Shown here in pieces: positions 1 through 9,016 of a stretch of 18,888 nt of DNA. Numbering within the stretch: position 1 is the stretch's first letter; each line of letters starts with the position of its first letter. Below the pieces are notes generated by a model that did not search any database, was not told the DNA's origin, and was given only the letters and a program-made list of their open reading frames with translations. The position numbers and the translations under genes are program-made. The stretch is from an uncultured Pseudomonas sp. (GTDB lineage Bacteria > Pseudomonadota > Gammaproteobacteria > Pseudomonadales > Pseudomonadaceae), in NCBI GenBank assembly GCA_937863915.1, contig CALMID010000087.1, positions 1 to 18,888 on the forward strand, in the 5' to 3' direction.

Positions 1-558
1 TCGATCATTGCCCTGACCATCATTATCAAACTGGCCTTTTTCCCGCTCTCCGCCGCCAGCTACAAGTCCATGGCGCGCATGCGCGCAGTAGCGCCGAAGA
101 TGCAGGCGCTGAAGGAGCAGTACGGCGACGACCGTCAGAAAATGTCGCAAGGCATGATGGAGCTGTACAAGAAGGAGAAGATCAATCCCCTGGGCGGCTG
201 CCTGCCGATTCTGGTGCAGATGCCGGTGTTCCTGGCTCTTTACTGGGTGCTGCTGGAAAGCGTGGAAATGCGCCAGGCCCCCTGGCTGGGCTGGATCGTC
301 GACCTGTCGATCAAGGACCCGTACTTCATCCTGCCGTTGATCATGGGCGCCACCATGTTCATTCAGCAGCAGCTCAATCCGACGCCGCCAGACCCCATGC
401 AGGCCAAGGTGCTCAAGCTGATGCCGGTGATCTTCACCTTCTTCTTCCTGTGGTTCCCCGCTGGTCTGGTGCTGTACTGGGTGGTCAACAACATCCTGTC
501 CATTGCCCAGCAGTGGTACATTACCCGGCAGATCGAACAGGCTGCGAAAGCCGCCTGA
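1..558 (+). CDS. yidC: Membrane protein insertase YidC, C-terminal part (5' end outside window)
   Basis: YidC inserts and folds inner-membrane proteins, alone or with SecYEG, including Fo subunits a and c of the ATP synthase encoded further along. The frame is open from base 1, so 185 C-terminal residues are present; the family is about 550 residues in Gammaproteobacteria. The fragment opens inside a membrane segment ([16 protein letters not shown]). A cytoplasmic amphipathic loop with [13 protein letters not shown] follows, then the family-typical [21 protein letters not shown], and hydrophobic segments near residues 74-94, 105-120 and 141-170 ending in [13 protein letters not shown]. Residue 10 of the fragment is Lys where, from memory, E. 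coli has the groove residue Arg366; both are positive. An internal ATG at 70 is not the true start. The last residues are weakly basic. Identification is secure; the N-terminal periplasmic domain is not visible. Confidence 0.97.
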   Translation, partial: SIIALTIIIKLAFFPLSAASYKSMARMRAVAPKMQALKEQYGDDRQKMSQGMMELYKKEKINPLGGCLPILVQMPVFLALYWVLLESVEMRQAPWLGWIVDLSIKDPYFILPLIMGATMFIQQQLNPTPPDPMQAKVLKLMPVIFTFFFLWFPAGLVLYWVVNNILSIAQQWYITRQIEQAAKAA

Positions 559-574
559 TTCACCACCTGCTGAA

Positions 575-599
575 AAGACGCCCCCTCGTGGGGCGTCTT
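575..599 (+). terminator. Perfect hairpin between yidC and mnmE
   Basis: A 10-base-pair perfect stem (575-584 AAGACGCCCC with 590-599 GGGGCGTCTT) and a five-base loop start 17 bases after the yidC stop. The sequence after the stem is GCTATCC, with no run of T, so it may be a weak terminator, an attenuator or a 3'-end stabiliser rather than a strong stop. mnmE begins only 33 bases later and has no obvious promoter of its own in between, so partial read-through is likely. Confidence 0.6.
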
Positions 600-631
600 G
601 CTATCCGCCATTCGCATTCAGGGAGCGCGCC

Positions 632-1999
632 ATGAATCCCAACCAGGACACCATCGCCGCTGTCGCCACCGCTACAGGTCGTGGCGGTGTCGGCATTATC
701 CGCGTCTCTGGCCCACGGGCCCGCGCCATGGCGATCACCCTCGGCGGGCGCGAACCCAAGCCCCGCTATGCCCATTACGGTCCGCTGTTCGCCGACAGTG
801 GCGATGTGCTGGATGAGGGGCTGCTGCTGTTCTTCCCCGGCCCTCACTCCTTTACCGGTGAAGACGTACTGGAGCTGCAGGGCCATGGCGGGCCTGTGGT
901 GCTCGACATGCTGCTGCGCCGCTGCCTGCAACTGGGCGCGCGCATGGCACGTCCGGGGGAGTTCAGCGAACGCGCCTTTCTCAACGACAAGCTCGACCTG
1001 GCTCAGGCCGAGGCCATTGCCGACCTGATCGAAGCCAGCTCGGAACAGGCCGCGCGAAATGCCCTGCGCTCACTGCAAGGCGAGTTCTCACGCCGCGTCC
1101 ATGCCCTGACCGAGAAGCTCATCGGCTTGCGTATCTACGTCGAAGCGGCGATCGACTTTCCAGAAGAGGAAATCGACTTCCTCGCTGACGGCCATGTGCT
1201 GTCGCAACTGGATGCCGTGCGCCAGGAACTGGCCGGTGTGCTACGTGAAGCTGGGCAGGGCGCGTTGCTGCGCGACGGTATGACCGTGGTCATCGCCGGC
1301 CGCCCGAACGCCGGCAAATCCAGCCTGCTCAATGCCCTGGCCGGACGTGAAGCCGCCATCGTCACCGATATCGCCGGCACCACCCGTGATGTCCTGCGCG
1401 AACATATCCACATCGATGGCATGCCGCTGCACGTGGTGGATACCGCCGGACTGCGCGATACCCATGATCAGGTTGAACGCATAGGCGTCGAGCGCGCGCT
1501 CAAGGCCATCGGCGAGGCGGATCGCATTCTCCTGGTGGTGGATTCCACAGCCCCCGAGGCCGATGATCCCTTTGCCTTGTGGCCGGAGTTCCTCGAACAG
1601 CGCCCCGATCCGCACAAGGTCACCCTGATCCGCAACAAGGCGGATCTCTCGGGCGAGACTGTCGGTCTGGAAACCTGCACCGATGGCCATATCACGCTGA
1701 CCCTCAGCGCACGCGGACTGGAGGGGCTGGATCTGCTGCGTGAACACCTCAAGGCCTGCATGGGCTACGAACAGACCAGCGAAGGCAGTTTCAGCGCCCG
1801 CCGCCGGCACTTGCAGGCCCTGCAGCAGGCTTCGGCGAGCCTCGAACATGGCCGTGAGCAACTCACGGTACTGGGCGCTGGCGAACTGCTGGCCGAAGAC
1901 CTGCGCATGGCTCAGCAGGCATTGGGCGAGATCACCGGTGCCTTTACCCCCGACGACCTGCTCGGGCGGATCTTCTCCAGCTTCTGCATCGGCAAATAA
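632..1999 (+). CDS. mnmE: tRNA uridine-5-carboxymethylaminomethyl modification GTPase MnmE
   Basis: MnmE (TrmE) works with MnmG to install the (carboxymethyl)aminomethyl group at C5 of wobble uridine 34 in certain tRNAs, using a formyl-folate donor and GTP hydrolysis; it is cytosolic and dimeric. The 455 residues match the E. coli length of 454. The N-terminal folate-binding domain starts [22 protein letters not shown]. The G domain has G1 GRPNAGKSS (223-231), G2 region GTTRD, G3 DTAG (270-273) and G4 NKAD (335-338). The protein ends in the conserved CIGK with the catalytic-type Cys452. The open frame extends upstream to 503 inside yidC, but the ATG at 632 has a GGGAG six bases upstream and gives the family's usual N-terminus. 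It is followed by its own terminator, so it is not cotranscribed with mnmG although the products act together. Confidence 0.97.
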   Translation: MNPNQDTIAAVATATGRGGVGIIRVSGPRARAMAITLGGREPKPRYAHYGPLFADSGDVLDEGLLLFFPGPHSFTGEDVLELQGHGGPVVLDMLLRRCLQLGARMARPGEFSERAFLNDKLDLAQAEAIADLIEASSEQAARNALRSLQGEFSRRVHALTEKLIGLRIYVEAAIDFPEEEIDFLADGHVLSQLDAVRQELAGVLREAGQGALLRDGMTVVIAGRPNAGKSSLLNALAGREAAIVTDIAGTTRDVLREHIHIDGMPLHVVDTAGLRDTHDQVERIGVERALKAIGEADRILLVVDSTAPEADDPFALWPEFLEQRPDPHKVTLIRNKADLSGETVGLETCTDGHITLTLSARGLEGLDLLREHLKACMGYEQTSEGSFSARRRHLQALQQASASLEHGREQLTVLGAGELLAEDLRMAQQALGEITGAFTPDDLLGRIFSSFCIGK

Positions 2000-2032
2000 C
2001 GCCGGCTGCATTCACTCCATCTGACTCAACTG

Positions 2033-2063
2033 ACGCTCTGCATTCTCGTGCAGGGCGTGTTTT
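2033..2063 (+). terminator. Intrinsic terminator of mnmE
   Basis: A 10-pair stem (2033-2042 with 2049-2058, one G-U pair) and a six-base loop TTCTCG are followed by GTTTTC. It starts 33 bases after the mnmE stop and separates mnmE transcription from the origin-like region and mnmG. The T-run is short (four), so efficiency is uncertain. Confidence 0.7.
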
Positions 2064-2088
2064 CGCCTGTCTGATGATGGGCAAGCCC

Positions 2089-2097
2089 TGTGGATAA
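2089..2097 (-). promoter_or_regulatory. DnaA box, perfect consensus
   Basis: TGTGGATAA on the plus strand is the exact reverse complement of TTATCCACA, the high-affinity DnaA box. It is the first of three GGATAAG copies spaced 23 bases apart. Confidence 0.8.
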
Positions 2098-2111
2098 GGC
2101 ACCATGAGATG

Positions 2112-2120
2112 GCTGGATAA
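2112..2120 (-). promoter_or_regulatory. Weak DnaA-box-like site
   Basis: GCTGGATAA reads TTATCCAGC on the minus strand, two mismatches from consensus. It is supported mainly by lying exactly 23 bases from the boxes on each side, in the same orientation. Confidence 0.45.
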
Positions 2121-2134
2121 GCCCGGTATGAAAA

Positions 2135-2143
2135 AGTGGATAA
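2135..2143 (-). promoter_or_regulatory. DnaA box, one mismatch
   Basis: AGTGGATAA reads TTATCCACT on the minus strand, one mismatch from TTATCCACA; third member of the 23-base phased set. Confidence 0.7.
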
Positions 2144-2150
2144 GGCGGTC

Positions 2151-2159
2151 TGTGTATAA
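2151..2159 (-). promoter_or_regulatory. DnaA box, TTATACACA type
   Basis: TGTGTATAA is the reverse complement of TTATACACA, an exact match to TTATNCACA. It lies seven bases after the previous box in the same orientation. Confidence 0.75.
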
Positions 2160-2168
2160 CTAGCCATT

Positions 2169-2177
2169 CTATCCACA
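2169..2177 (+). promoter_or_regulatory. DnaA box, one mismatch, opposite orientation
   Basis: CTATCCACA on the plus strand differs from TTATCCACA only in the first base. It faces the minus-strand group, giving a convergent arrangement. Confidence 0.7.
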
Positions 2178-2267
2178 AGCTCAGGGCGCTTTTCCCAAAG
2201 GCTCAACCCCGGTTATGCGCAGGGTTATTTCAGGCTGAAACCCTTTATTGACGTGCTCTGTGGCGAT

Positions 2268-2276
2268 CTATCCACA
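2268..2276 (+). promoter_or_regulatory. DnaA box next to the AT-rich tract
   Basis: CTATCCACA, the same 9-mer as at 2169, sits immediately before the AT-rich tract. In E. coli oriC a DnaA box (R1) has the same position beside the unwinding element. Confidence 0.7.
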
Positions 2277-2289
2277 GAAAAGTGCCTCT

Positions 2290-2350
2290 AAAGAAATAAA
2301 CATAAAAATAAGTCTTTAAAAGAAAAAATCTTCTTTAAATCTTTTATGAG
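2290..2350. other. AT-rich tract resembling a DNA unwinding element
   Basis: Only 8 of the 58 bases from 2290 to 2347 are G or C, in an otherwise GC-rich window. It contains three related T-rich repeats beginning at 2310 (AAGTCTTTAAA), 2327 (AATCTTCTTTA) and 2338 (AATCTTTTATGAG). The last matches the E. coli right 13-mer GATCTCTTATTAG at 10 of 13 positions. Duplex opening here is inference. An UP-element-like contribution to the mnmG promoter is an alternative. Confidence 0.6.
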
Positions 2351-2409
2351 CACCAGCAAGAGCTGGTTGTTTTTTGTCCAGAAGGCTTCTGTCCACAGCG
2401 TGAAGTCCC

Positions 2410-2415
2410 TATACT
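2410..2415 (+). promoter_or_regulatory. Probable -10 element of the mnmG promoter
   Basis: TATACT matches the sigma70 -10 consensus at five of six positions, 55 bases before the mnmG start. No good -35 lies 17 bases upstream (TTCTGT at 2387-2392). The DnaA-box-like 9-mer CTGTCCACA (2389-2397) overlaps where a -35 would be, so DnaA could affect this promoter. Confidence 0.5.
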
Positions 2416-2470
2416 GTTCGGCCTTCCCGCTTTTCAATCAAAAGCCCCCTTCAGAACAGGCACGAGGTGC

Positions 2471-4366
2471 GTGGTGGATTTCCCTTCCCGTTTTGATGTG
2501 ATCGTGATCGGTGGCGGCCATGCCGGTACCGAAGCGGCACTGGCAGCCGCACGCATGGGTGTGAAAACCCTGCTGCTGACCCACAACGTGGAAACGCTGG
2601 GCCAGATGAGCTGCAACCCGGCGATCGGCGGGATTGGCAAGAGCCATCTGGTCAAGGAAATCGATGCCCTCGGCGGCGCCATGGCGCGCGCCACCGACAA
2701 GGGTGGCATCCAGTTCCGCGTGCTCAACAGCCGCAAGGGCCCAGCCGTACGCGCCACCCGCGCACAAGCCGACCGCGTGCTGTACAAGGCAGCTGTCCGC
2801 GAGATTCTGGAAAACCAGACCAACCTGTGGATATTTCAGCAGGCCTGTGATGATCTGATCGTCGAACAGGACCAGGTCAAAGGCGTGATTACCCAGATGG
2901 GTCTGCGATTTCACGCTGAAAACGTCGTGCTCACAGCCGGCACCTTCCTGGGCGGTCTGATTCATATCGGTCTGCAGAATTATTCCGGTGGCCGTGCCGG
3001 CGACCCGCCCTCGATTGCCCTGGCCAAGCGCCTGCGCGAGTTGCCTTTGCGCGTGGGACGTCTGAAAACCGGCACCCCACCGCGCATCGATGGCCGTTCG
3101 GTGGATTTCTCGGTGATGACCGAGCAGCCGGGCGACACCCCGATCCCGGTCATGTCTTTCCTCGGTTCGCGTGAAGAGCATCCGCAGCAAGTCAGTTGTT
3201 GGATCACTCACACCAATGCGCGTACTCACGAGATCATCGCCAGTAACCTCGATCGCTCGCCGATGTATTCCGGGGTCATTGAGGGCATTGGCCCGCGTTA
3301 CTGCCCGTCGATCGAAGACAAGATTCATCGCTTCGCCGACAAGAGCAGCCACCAGGTGTTCCTTGAGCCGGAAGGCCTGACGACCCACGAGCTGTACCCG
3401 AACGGTATCTCCACCTCGCTGCCGTTCGATGTGCAGCTGGAGATCGTGCGCTCCATCCGTGGCATGGAGAATGCCCACATCGTCCGCCCGGGCTACGCGA
3501 TCGAGTACGACTACTTCGATCCGCGCGATCTGAAGTACAGCCTGGAGACCAAGGTCATCGGCGGGCTGTTCTTTGCCGGGCAGATCAACGGCACCACCGG
3601 TTACGAAGAAGCTGGCGCTCAGGGCCTGCTCGCCGGTTGTAACGCTGCGCTGCGTGCACAGGGCAAGGACAGCTGGTGTCCGCGGCGTGACGAGGCCTAC
3701 ATCGGCGTTCTCGTGGATGATCTGATTACGCTCGGCACTCAAGAGCCGTACCGCATGTTTACCTCGCGCGCCGAGTACCGCCTGATCCTGCGCGAGGACA
3801 ACGCCGACTTGCGCCTGACCGAGAAGGGCCGCGAGTTGGGCCTGGTCGACGACGAGCGTTGGGCCGCCTTTGAGGCGAAGCGCGAAGGCATCGCCCGTGA
3901 AGAACAACGCCTGAAGAGCACCTGGGTTCGCCCGGGAACGCCACAGGGCGATGCCATTGCCGCGCGCTTCGGTACGCCGCTGGCCCATGAGTACAACCTG
4001 CTCAACCTGTTGTCGCGCCCGGAAATCGATTACGCCAGCCTGGTTGAGGTCACTGGCGATGCCGAAGTGGATGCCCAGGTCGCCGAGCAGGTCGAGATCA
4101 AGACCAAGTACGCCGGCTATATCGATCGCCAGCAGGAAGAGATCGAGCGTTTGCGCGCCAGTGAAAACACCCGACTTCCGGCTGATATCGACTATGCCGG
4201 CATCTCCGGACTGTCCAAGGAAATTCAGCACAAGCTCGGCAATGCTCGTCCGGAAACTCTCGGTCAGGCCGGGCGTATTCCGGGGGTGACGCCAGCGGCG
4301 ATCTCCCTGCTGCTGATCCACCTGAAAAAACGCGGCGCCGGCCGCCAGCTGGAGCAGCGCGCCTGA
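2471..4366 (+). CDS. mnmG: tRNA uridine-5-carboxymethylaminomethyl modification enzyme MnmG
   Basis: MnmG (GidA) is the FAD- and NADH-dependent partner of MnmE in wobble-uridine modification. The 631 residues match E. coli MnmG at 629. The FAD dinucleotide fold appears at 10-30 with [13 protein letters not shown]. Conserved [14 protein letters not shown] follows with Cys48, then the GGRAGDPPS loop near 175, and RYCPSIEDK with Cys278; these are the two family cysteines. [13 protein letters not shown] and the C-terminal helical region ending [13 protein letters not shown] are also present. The start is GTG: GTG 2471 and GTG 2474 are tandem, with GAGG at 2464-2467. The 2474 codon has the better spacing, but 2471 gives the N-terminus MVDFPSRF that I recall for Pseudomonas. 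The stop overlaps the rsmG start by one base (TGATG), so the two are translationally coupled. Confidence 0.97.
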   Translation: MVDFPSRFDVIVIGGGHAGTEAALAAARMGVKTLLLTHNVETLGQMSCNPAIGGIGKSHLVKEIDALGGAMARATDKGGIQFRVLNSRKGPAVRATRAQADRVLYKAAVREILENQTNLWIFQQACDDLIVEQDQVKGVITQMGLRFHAENVVLTAGTFLGGLIHIGLQNYSGGRAGDPPSIALAKRLRELPLRVGRLKTGTPPRIDGRSVDFSVMTEQPGDTPIPVMSFLGSREEHPQQVSCWITHTNARTHEIIASNLDRSPMYSGVIEGIGPRYCPSIEDKIHRFADKSSHQVFLEPEGLTTHELYPNGISTSLPFDVQLEIVRSIRGMENAHIVRPGYAIEYDYFDPRDLKYSLETKVIGGLFFAGQINGTTGYEEAGAQGLLAGCNAALRAQGKDSWCPRRDEAYIGVLVDDLITLGTQEPYRMFTSRAEYRLILREDNADLRLTEKGRELGLVDDERWAAFEAKREGIAREEQRLKSTWVRPGTPQGDAIAARFGTPLAHEYNLLNLLSRPEIDYASLVEVTGDAEVDAQVAEQVEIKTKYAGYIDRQQEEIERLRASENTRLPADIDYAGISGLSKEIQHKLGNARPETLGQAGRIPGVTPAAISLLLIHLKKRGAGRQLEQRA

Positions 4367-5010
4367 TGTCGGTCACCGCACAACACGCCGCCGAACTGCA
4401 GCAGGGCGCGACTGAACTGGGGGTAACGCTCACAGAGCGTCAGCACGAGCTGCTGCTGGCCTACCTGGCGCTGCTGATCAAGTGGAACAAGGCCTACAAC
4501 CTGACCGCCGTGCGCAACCCGGACGAAATGGTCTCGCGTCACCTGCTCGACAGCCTGTCGGTGGTGCCTTACGTCGCTGCCGGTGGTGACACCTGGCTGG
4601 ACGTCGGCAGTGGTGGTGGCATGCCGGGCATCCCGCTGGCCATCCTGTTTCCCGAGCGGCAGTTCACCCTGCTCGACTCCAACGGCAAGAAGACCCGCTT
4701 CCTCACTCAGGTCAAACTCGAGCTCAAGCTCGACAACCTGCAGGTGGTACATGCCCGCGTCGAAGCCTTCCAGCCGGAACAGCCTTTTGCCGGCATCTGC
4801 TCGCGGGCCTTCAGCTCGCTGGAAGACTTCAGCAACTGGACCCGTCACCTCGGCAACGGCGCTTCGCAGTGGCTGGCGATGAAGGGCGTGCAACCGGATG
4901 ACGAGCTGCAGGCACTGCCGCAGGACTTCCATGTCGAGCACTGCCATGTGCTCAAGGTTCCCGGTTGCCAAGGTCAGCGCCATCTGCTGATACTGCGCCG
5001 CACGATTTAA
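4366..5010 (+). CDS. rsmG: 16S rRNA (guanine(527)-N7)-methyltransferase RsmG
   Basis: RsmG (GidB) uses S-adenosylmethionine to methylate N7 of G527 in 16S rRNA of the small subunit; its loss gives low-level streptomycin resistance in several bacteria. The 214 residues are near the usual 207. The N-terminal helical part contains [26 protein letters not shown] (39-64), typical of the family. The SAM-binding loop is [10 protein letters not shown] (79-88), followed by the acidic strand end in [13 protein letters not shown]. The conserved [11 protein letters not shown] comes later. Its ATG shares a base with the mnmG stop, and parA follows after 12 bases, so the unit mnmG-rsmG-parA-parB appears to be one transcript. 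Confidence 0.96.
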   Translation: MSVTAQHAAELQQGATELGVTLTERQHELLLAYLALLIKWNKAYNLTAVRNPDEMVSRHLLDSLSVVPYVAAGGDTWLDVGSGGGMPGIPLAILFPERQFTLLDSNGKKTRFLTQVKLELKLDNLQVVHARVEAFQPEQPFAGICSRAFSSLEDFSNWTRHLGNGASQWLAMKGVQPDDELQALPQDFHVEHCHVLKVPGCQGQRHLLILRRTI

Positions 5011-5022
5011 GGGAGAAGCAGC

Positions 5023-5811
5023 ATGGCCAAGGTGTTCGCAATCGCCAACCAGAAAGGCGGGGTGGGAAAGACCACCACTTGCATCAATCTGGCCGCTTCG
5101 CTGGTGGCGACCAAGCGCCGCGTGCTGCTGATCGACCTCGACCCGCAAGGCAATGCCACCATGGGTAGCGGCGTCGACAAGCAAGCCCTGGACAATTCGA
5201 TCTATGACGTGCTGATCGGCGAATGTTCGGTCGGTGATGCCATGCAGTTTTCCGAGCATGGCGGCTACCAGCTGTTGCCGGCCAACCGCGACCTGACCGC
5301 GGCGGAAGTCGCACTGCTGGATATGCCCGGCAAGGAGCAGCGTCTGCGCGAAGCGCTCAAGCCGATCCGCGACAACTACGACTTCATCCTCATCGACTGC
5401 CCGCCGGCGCTATCGATGCTCACGGTCAATGCCCTGGTGGCCGCCGATGGCGTGATCATTCCCATGCAGTGCGAGTACTACGCACTCGAAGGGCTGTCCG
5501 ATCTGCTCGACAGCGTGCAGCGTATTGCTGAGCGCTTGAATCCGACGCTGAAGATCGAGGGCCTCTTGCGCACCATGTACGACCCGCGCATCGGCCTGAC
5601 CAACGATGTCAGCGCCCAGCTCAAGCAGCATTTCGCCGACCAGCTGTACGACGCGGTCATCCCGCGCAACGTGCGCCTGGCCGAAGCACCCAGCTACGGC
5701 ATGCCGGCACTGGTCTACGACAAGCAGTCGCGAGGTGCCCTTGCCTATCTGGCACTGGCCGGCGAAGTGGTTCGCCGTCAGCGCAGCAAAGCCAACTCAG
5801 TTCCCGCTTAA
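5023..5811 (+). CDS. parA: Chromosome partitioning ATPase ParA (Soj)
   Basis: ParA is a Walker-type ATPase that binds DNA non-specifically as an ATP dimer and moves ParB-parS complexes during chromosome segregation. The 262 residues are the size of chromosomal ParA/Soj, without the N-terminal helix-turn-helix domain of larger plasmid ParAs. The deviant Walker A KGGVGKTT lies at 11-18 with the signature Lys12. The Walker A' region DLDPQGN is at 38-44 and the Walker B strand FILIDCPPA at 121-129. A GGGAG at 5011-5015 sits seven bases before the ATG. It lies 12 bases after rsmG and 8 before parB, the standard chromosomal order. Its proximity to an origin-like region fits the usual origin-proximal placement of par loci. 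Confidence 0.97.
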   Translation: MAKVFAIANQKGGVGKTTTCINLAASLVATKRRVLLIDLDPQGNATMGSGVDKQALDNSIYDVLIGECSVGDAMQFSEHGGYQLLPANRDLTAAEVALLDMPGKEQRLREALKPIRDNYDFILIDCPPALSMLTVNALVAADGVIIPMQCEYYALEGLSDLLDSVQRIAERLNPTLKIEGLLRTMYDPRIGLTNDVSAQLKQHFADQLYDAVIPRNVRLAEAPSYGMPALVYDKQSRGALAYLALAGEVVRRQRSKANSVPA

Positions 5812-5819
5812 GGAAAGCC

Positions 5820-6692
5820 ATGGCCATCAAGAAACGCGGACTCGGGCGCGGGCTCGACGCGCTGCTGGGCGGTTCCAGCCCGGCGACCCTGGAAGAAGAA
5901 GCGACCAAGGTCGACAGCCGCGAGCTGCAGCACCTGCCGCTGGACCTGATTCAGCGTGGCAAATACCAGCCGCGCCGTGACATGGATCCGCAGGCACTGG
6001 AAGAACTGGCCAACTCGATCAAGGTCCAGGGTGTGATGCAGCCGATCGTGGTCCGTCCGATTGGCGCCGGCCGCTTCGAGATCATCGCCGGTGAGCGCCG
6101 CTGGCGTGCCAGCCAGCAGGCCGGGCTGGACAAGATCCCGGCCATGGTCCGTGAAGTACCCGATGAAGCCGCCATCGCCATGGCGCTGATCGAGAACATC
6201 CAGCGCGAAGACCTCAATCCGGTTGAAGAGGCGGTTGCCCTGCAGCGTCTGCAGCAGGAATTCGAGCTGACCCAGCAGCAGGTTGCCGATGCCGTGGGCA
6301 AATCGCGGGCGACCGTGACCAACCTGCTGCGCCTGATCGCCCTGCCGGAAGAGATCAAGACCATGCTGTCCCATGGCGACCTGGAAATGGGCCACGCCCG
6401 TGCCCTGCTGGGGTTACCGCTGGAACAACAGGTTGAAGGTGCGCGGCACGTTGTCGCACGTGGCCTGACCGTGCGCCAGACCGAGGCGCTTGTCCGTCAG
6501 TGGCTGAACAGCAAAAGCCAGCCGGTGGAGAAGCTCAAGGCCGACCCGGACATTACCCGCCTGGAGCAGCGCCTGGCCGAGAAACTGGGCTCTCCGGTGC
6601 AAATCAAGCATGGCCAGAAGGGCAAAGGGCAACTGGTCATTCGCTACAGTTCGCTGGATGAGCTGCAGGGCGTACTGGCTCACATCCGCTAA
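5820..6692 (+). CDS. parB: Chromosome partitioning protein ParB (Spo0J)
   Basis: ParB binds parS sites, spreads as a CTP-dependent sliding clamp, and loads condensin and engages ParA. The 290 residues are standard for chromosomal ParB. The N-terminal ParA-stimulating region is basic with GLGRGLDALLGG (7-18). The CTPase domain has PRRD (51-54), the arginine-rich GERRWRA (91-97) and ENIQRE (125-130). A helix-turn-helix follows at about 151-173 (TQQQVADAVGKSRATVTNLL). The C-terminal dimerisation domain ends ELQGVLAHIR. The ribosome site AAGGA overlaps the parA stop. I found no canonical parS in this window; the sites may lie elsewhere near the origin. Confidence 0.97.
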   Translation: MAIKKRGLGRGLDALLGGSSPATLEEEATKVDSRELQHLPLDLIQRGKYQPRRDMDPQALEELANSIKVQGVMQPIVVRPIGAGRFEIIAGERRWRASQQAGLDKIPAMVREVPDEAAIAMALIENIQREDLNPVEEAVALQRLQQEFELTQQQVADAVGKSRATVTNLLRLIALPEEIKTMLSHGDLEMGHARALLGLPLEQQVEGARHVVARGLTVRQTEALVRQWLNSKSQPVEKLKADPDITRLEQRLAEKLGSPVQIKHGQKGKGQLVIRYSSLDELQGVLAHIR

Positions 6693-6736
6693 CAAATTGC
6701 CGGACCGGCGAATGATCGGAAATAGTGCGTCAGCAG

Positions 6737-6765
6737 TTGAATAGGGGGGGTTAGCCACCTATACT
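6737..6765 (+). promoter_or_regulatory. Sigma70-type promoter of the atp operon
   Basis: TTGAAT (6737-6742, 4 of 6) and TATACT (6760-6765, 5 of 6) are separated by exactly 17 bases, in the 148-base gap between parB and atpI. The spacer contains a run of seven G (6744-6750). A start of transcription near 6772 is expected, leaving a leader of about 70 bases. No terminator is evident between parB and here, so read-through from parAB is possible. Confidence 0.7.
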
Positions 6766-6840
6766 CTGCGCGCAATTTTGTCGGCACAAAGTATGCCAAG
6801 TTGCAGACTTAACCGGCCGACAGAGAGGACTGTGAGCACG

Positions 6841-8129
<1,289 letters not shown>

Positions 8130-8131
<2 letters not shown>

Positions 8132-8147
8132 GGGGCTCCTGCCCCTT
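8130..8147 (+). other. Intercistronic hairpin atpB/atpE
   Basis: AAGGGGC (8130-8136) pairs perfectly with GCCCCTT (8141-8147) around the loop TCCT and overlaps the atpB stop codon. No T-run follows. A role in 3'-end protection or processing upstream of the highly translated atpE is inference. Confidence 0.55.
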
Positions 8148-8191
8148 TAGGTAACAAAAAAGCTTTACCGCTTCACTTTGAAAACCCCTAA

Positions 8192-8477
<286 letters not shown>

Positions 8478-8479
<2 letters not shown>

Positions 8480-8499
8480 TCACTCGTTTTCGAGTGATT
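8478..8499 (+). other. Intercistronic hairpin atpE/atpF
   Basis: AATCACTCG (8478-8486) pairs perfectly with CGAGTGATT (8491-8499) around a TTTT loop. The stem can extend by T8477-G8500 and C8476-G8501 and includes the last two bases of the atpE stop codon. GTGTGACG follows, so there is no U-tract; it is unlikely to be a terminator and more likely a 3'-end stabiliser. Confidence 0.65.
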
Positions 8500-8533
8500 G
8501 GTGTGACGAACAACGAACGAGCGAGGTGTTGGC

Positions 8534-9004
8534 GTGAACATTAATGCAACCCTGATTGGCCAGGCCGTTGCCTTCTTCGTTTTTGTACTGTTCTGCATGA
8601 AGTTTGTATGGCCGCCGGTCATTACTGCTTTGCGCGAACGTCAAAAGAAGATCGCTGATGGCCTGGACGCTGCCAACCGTGCGGCTCGTGACCTGGAGCT
8701 GGCCCAAGAGAAAGTGGGTCAGCAACTGCGCGAAGCCAAGACACAGGCAGCCGAAATCGTTGAGCAAGCCAAGAAGCGTGCTACCCAGATCGTCGACGAA
8801 GCTCGCGATCAGGCCCGCACCGAAGGCGAGCGCCTGAAGGCGCAAGCTCAAGCCGAGATCGAACAGGAACTGAACAGCGTTAAAGACGCCCTGCGTGCCC
8901 AACTGGGTACTCTGGCCGTCACCGGTGCTGAGAAGATCCTGGGTGCCAGTATCGATCAAAACGCGCACGCGGAGCTGGTTAACAAACTGGCCGCCGAAAT
9001 TTAA
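8534..9004 (+). CDS. atpF: F1Fo ATP synthase subunit b
   Basis: Subunit b is the peripheral stalk holding F1 against rotation. The 156 residues equal the E. coli length. One N-terminal membrane segment (about 5-25, [21 protein letters not shown]) is followed by the conserved WPP kink and a long charged helix rich in Ala, Glu, Lys and Arg (about 34-125) that forms the right-handed coiled-coil dimer. The C-terminal part [20 protein letters not shown] contacts delta. The start is GTG at 8534 with GAGG (8523-8526) seven bases upstream. It gives [10 protein letters not shown], the standard Pseudomonas and E. coli N-terminus. The GTG may keep b below c. Confidence 0.96.
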   Translation: MNINATLIGQAVAFFVFVLFCMKFVWPPVITALRERQKKIADGLDAANRAARDLELAQEKVGQQLREAKTQAAEIVEQAKKRATQIVDEARDQARTEGERLKAQAQAEIEQELNSVKDALRAQLGTLAVTGAEKILGASIDQNAHAELVNKLAAEI

Positions 9005-9016
9005 GCGAGGGCGATC

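Larger units (their letters stand above)
2085..2400. other. Origin-like region: DnaA-box cluster plus AT-rich tract between mnmE and mnmG
   Basis: This gene-free region holds at least five DnaA-box-like 9-mers within one mismatch of TTATNCACA: 2089-2097, 2135-2143 and 2151-2159 on the minus strand, 2169-2177 and 2268-2276 on the plus strand. Weaker copies lie at 2112-2120 (minus), 2213-2221 and 2389-2397 (plus). On the mnmG side follows an AT-rich tract with 13-mer-like repeats (2290-2350). The order mnmG, AT-rich tract, DnaA boxes is that of E. coli oriC. In Pseudomonas the main oriC is placed beside dnaA, which is not in this window, so this could be a secondary origin, a DnaA-titration or regulatory site, or an ancestral relic. 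The sequence features are seen directly; replication activity is inference. Confidence 0.7.

Noticed and set aside
2012..2206. A 64-codon minus-strand open frame between mnmE and mnmG
   Set aside because: It overlaps the mnmE terminator and the DnaA boxes, resembles no protein I know, and has no clear ribosome site. P. aeruginosa annotations list a small hypothetical gene in this gap, but I cannot support one here.
2438..4321. A 627-codon minus-strand open frame over mnmG
   Set aside because: It is a shadow of the real mnmG frame, with no recognisable domain. The mnmG frame has all family motifs.
6448..6466. Possible parS in parB (TGTCGCACGTGGCCTG)
   Set aside because: Only the central part and left end match the parS consensus and the outer arms are not palindromic; it is explained by ParB coding sequence.
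6691..6712. Terminator after parB (TTGCCGGACCGGCGAA)
   Set aside because: The palindrome leaves almost no loop and has no T-run; a stable hairpin is unlikely.
6778..6840. Upstream extension of atpI from a TTG at 6778
   Set aside because: It would start about six bases after the expected transcription start, lacks a ribosome site, and adds a polar segment not seen in AtpI proteins.
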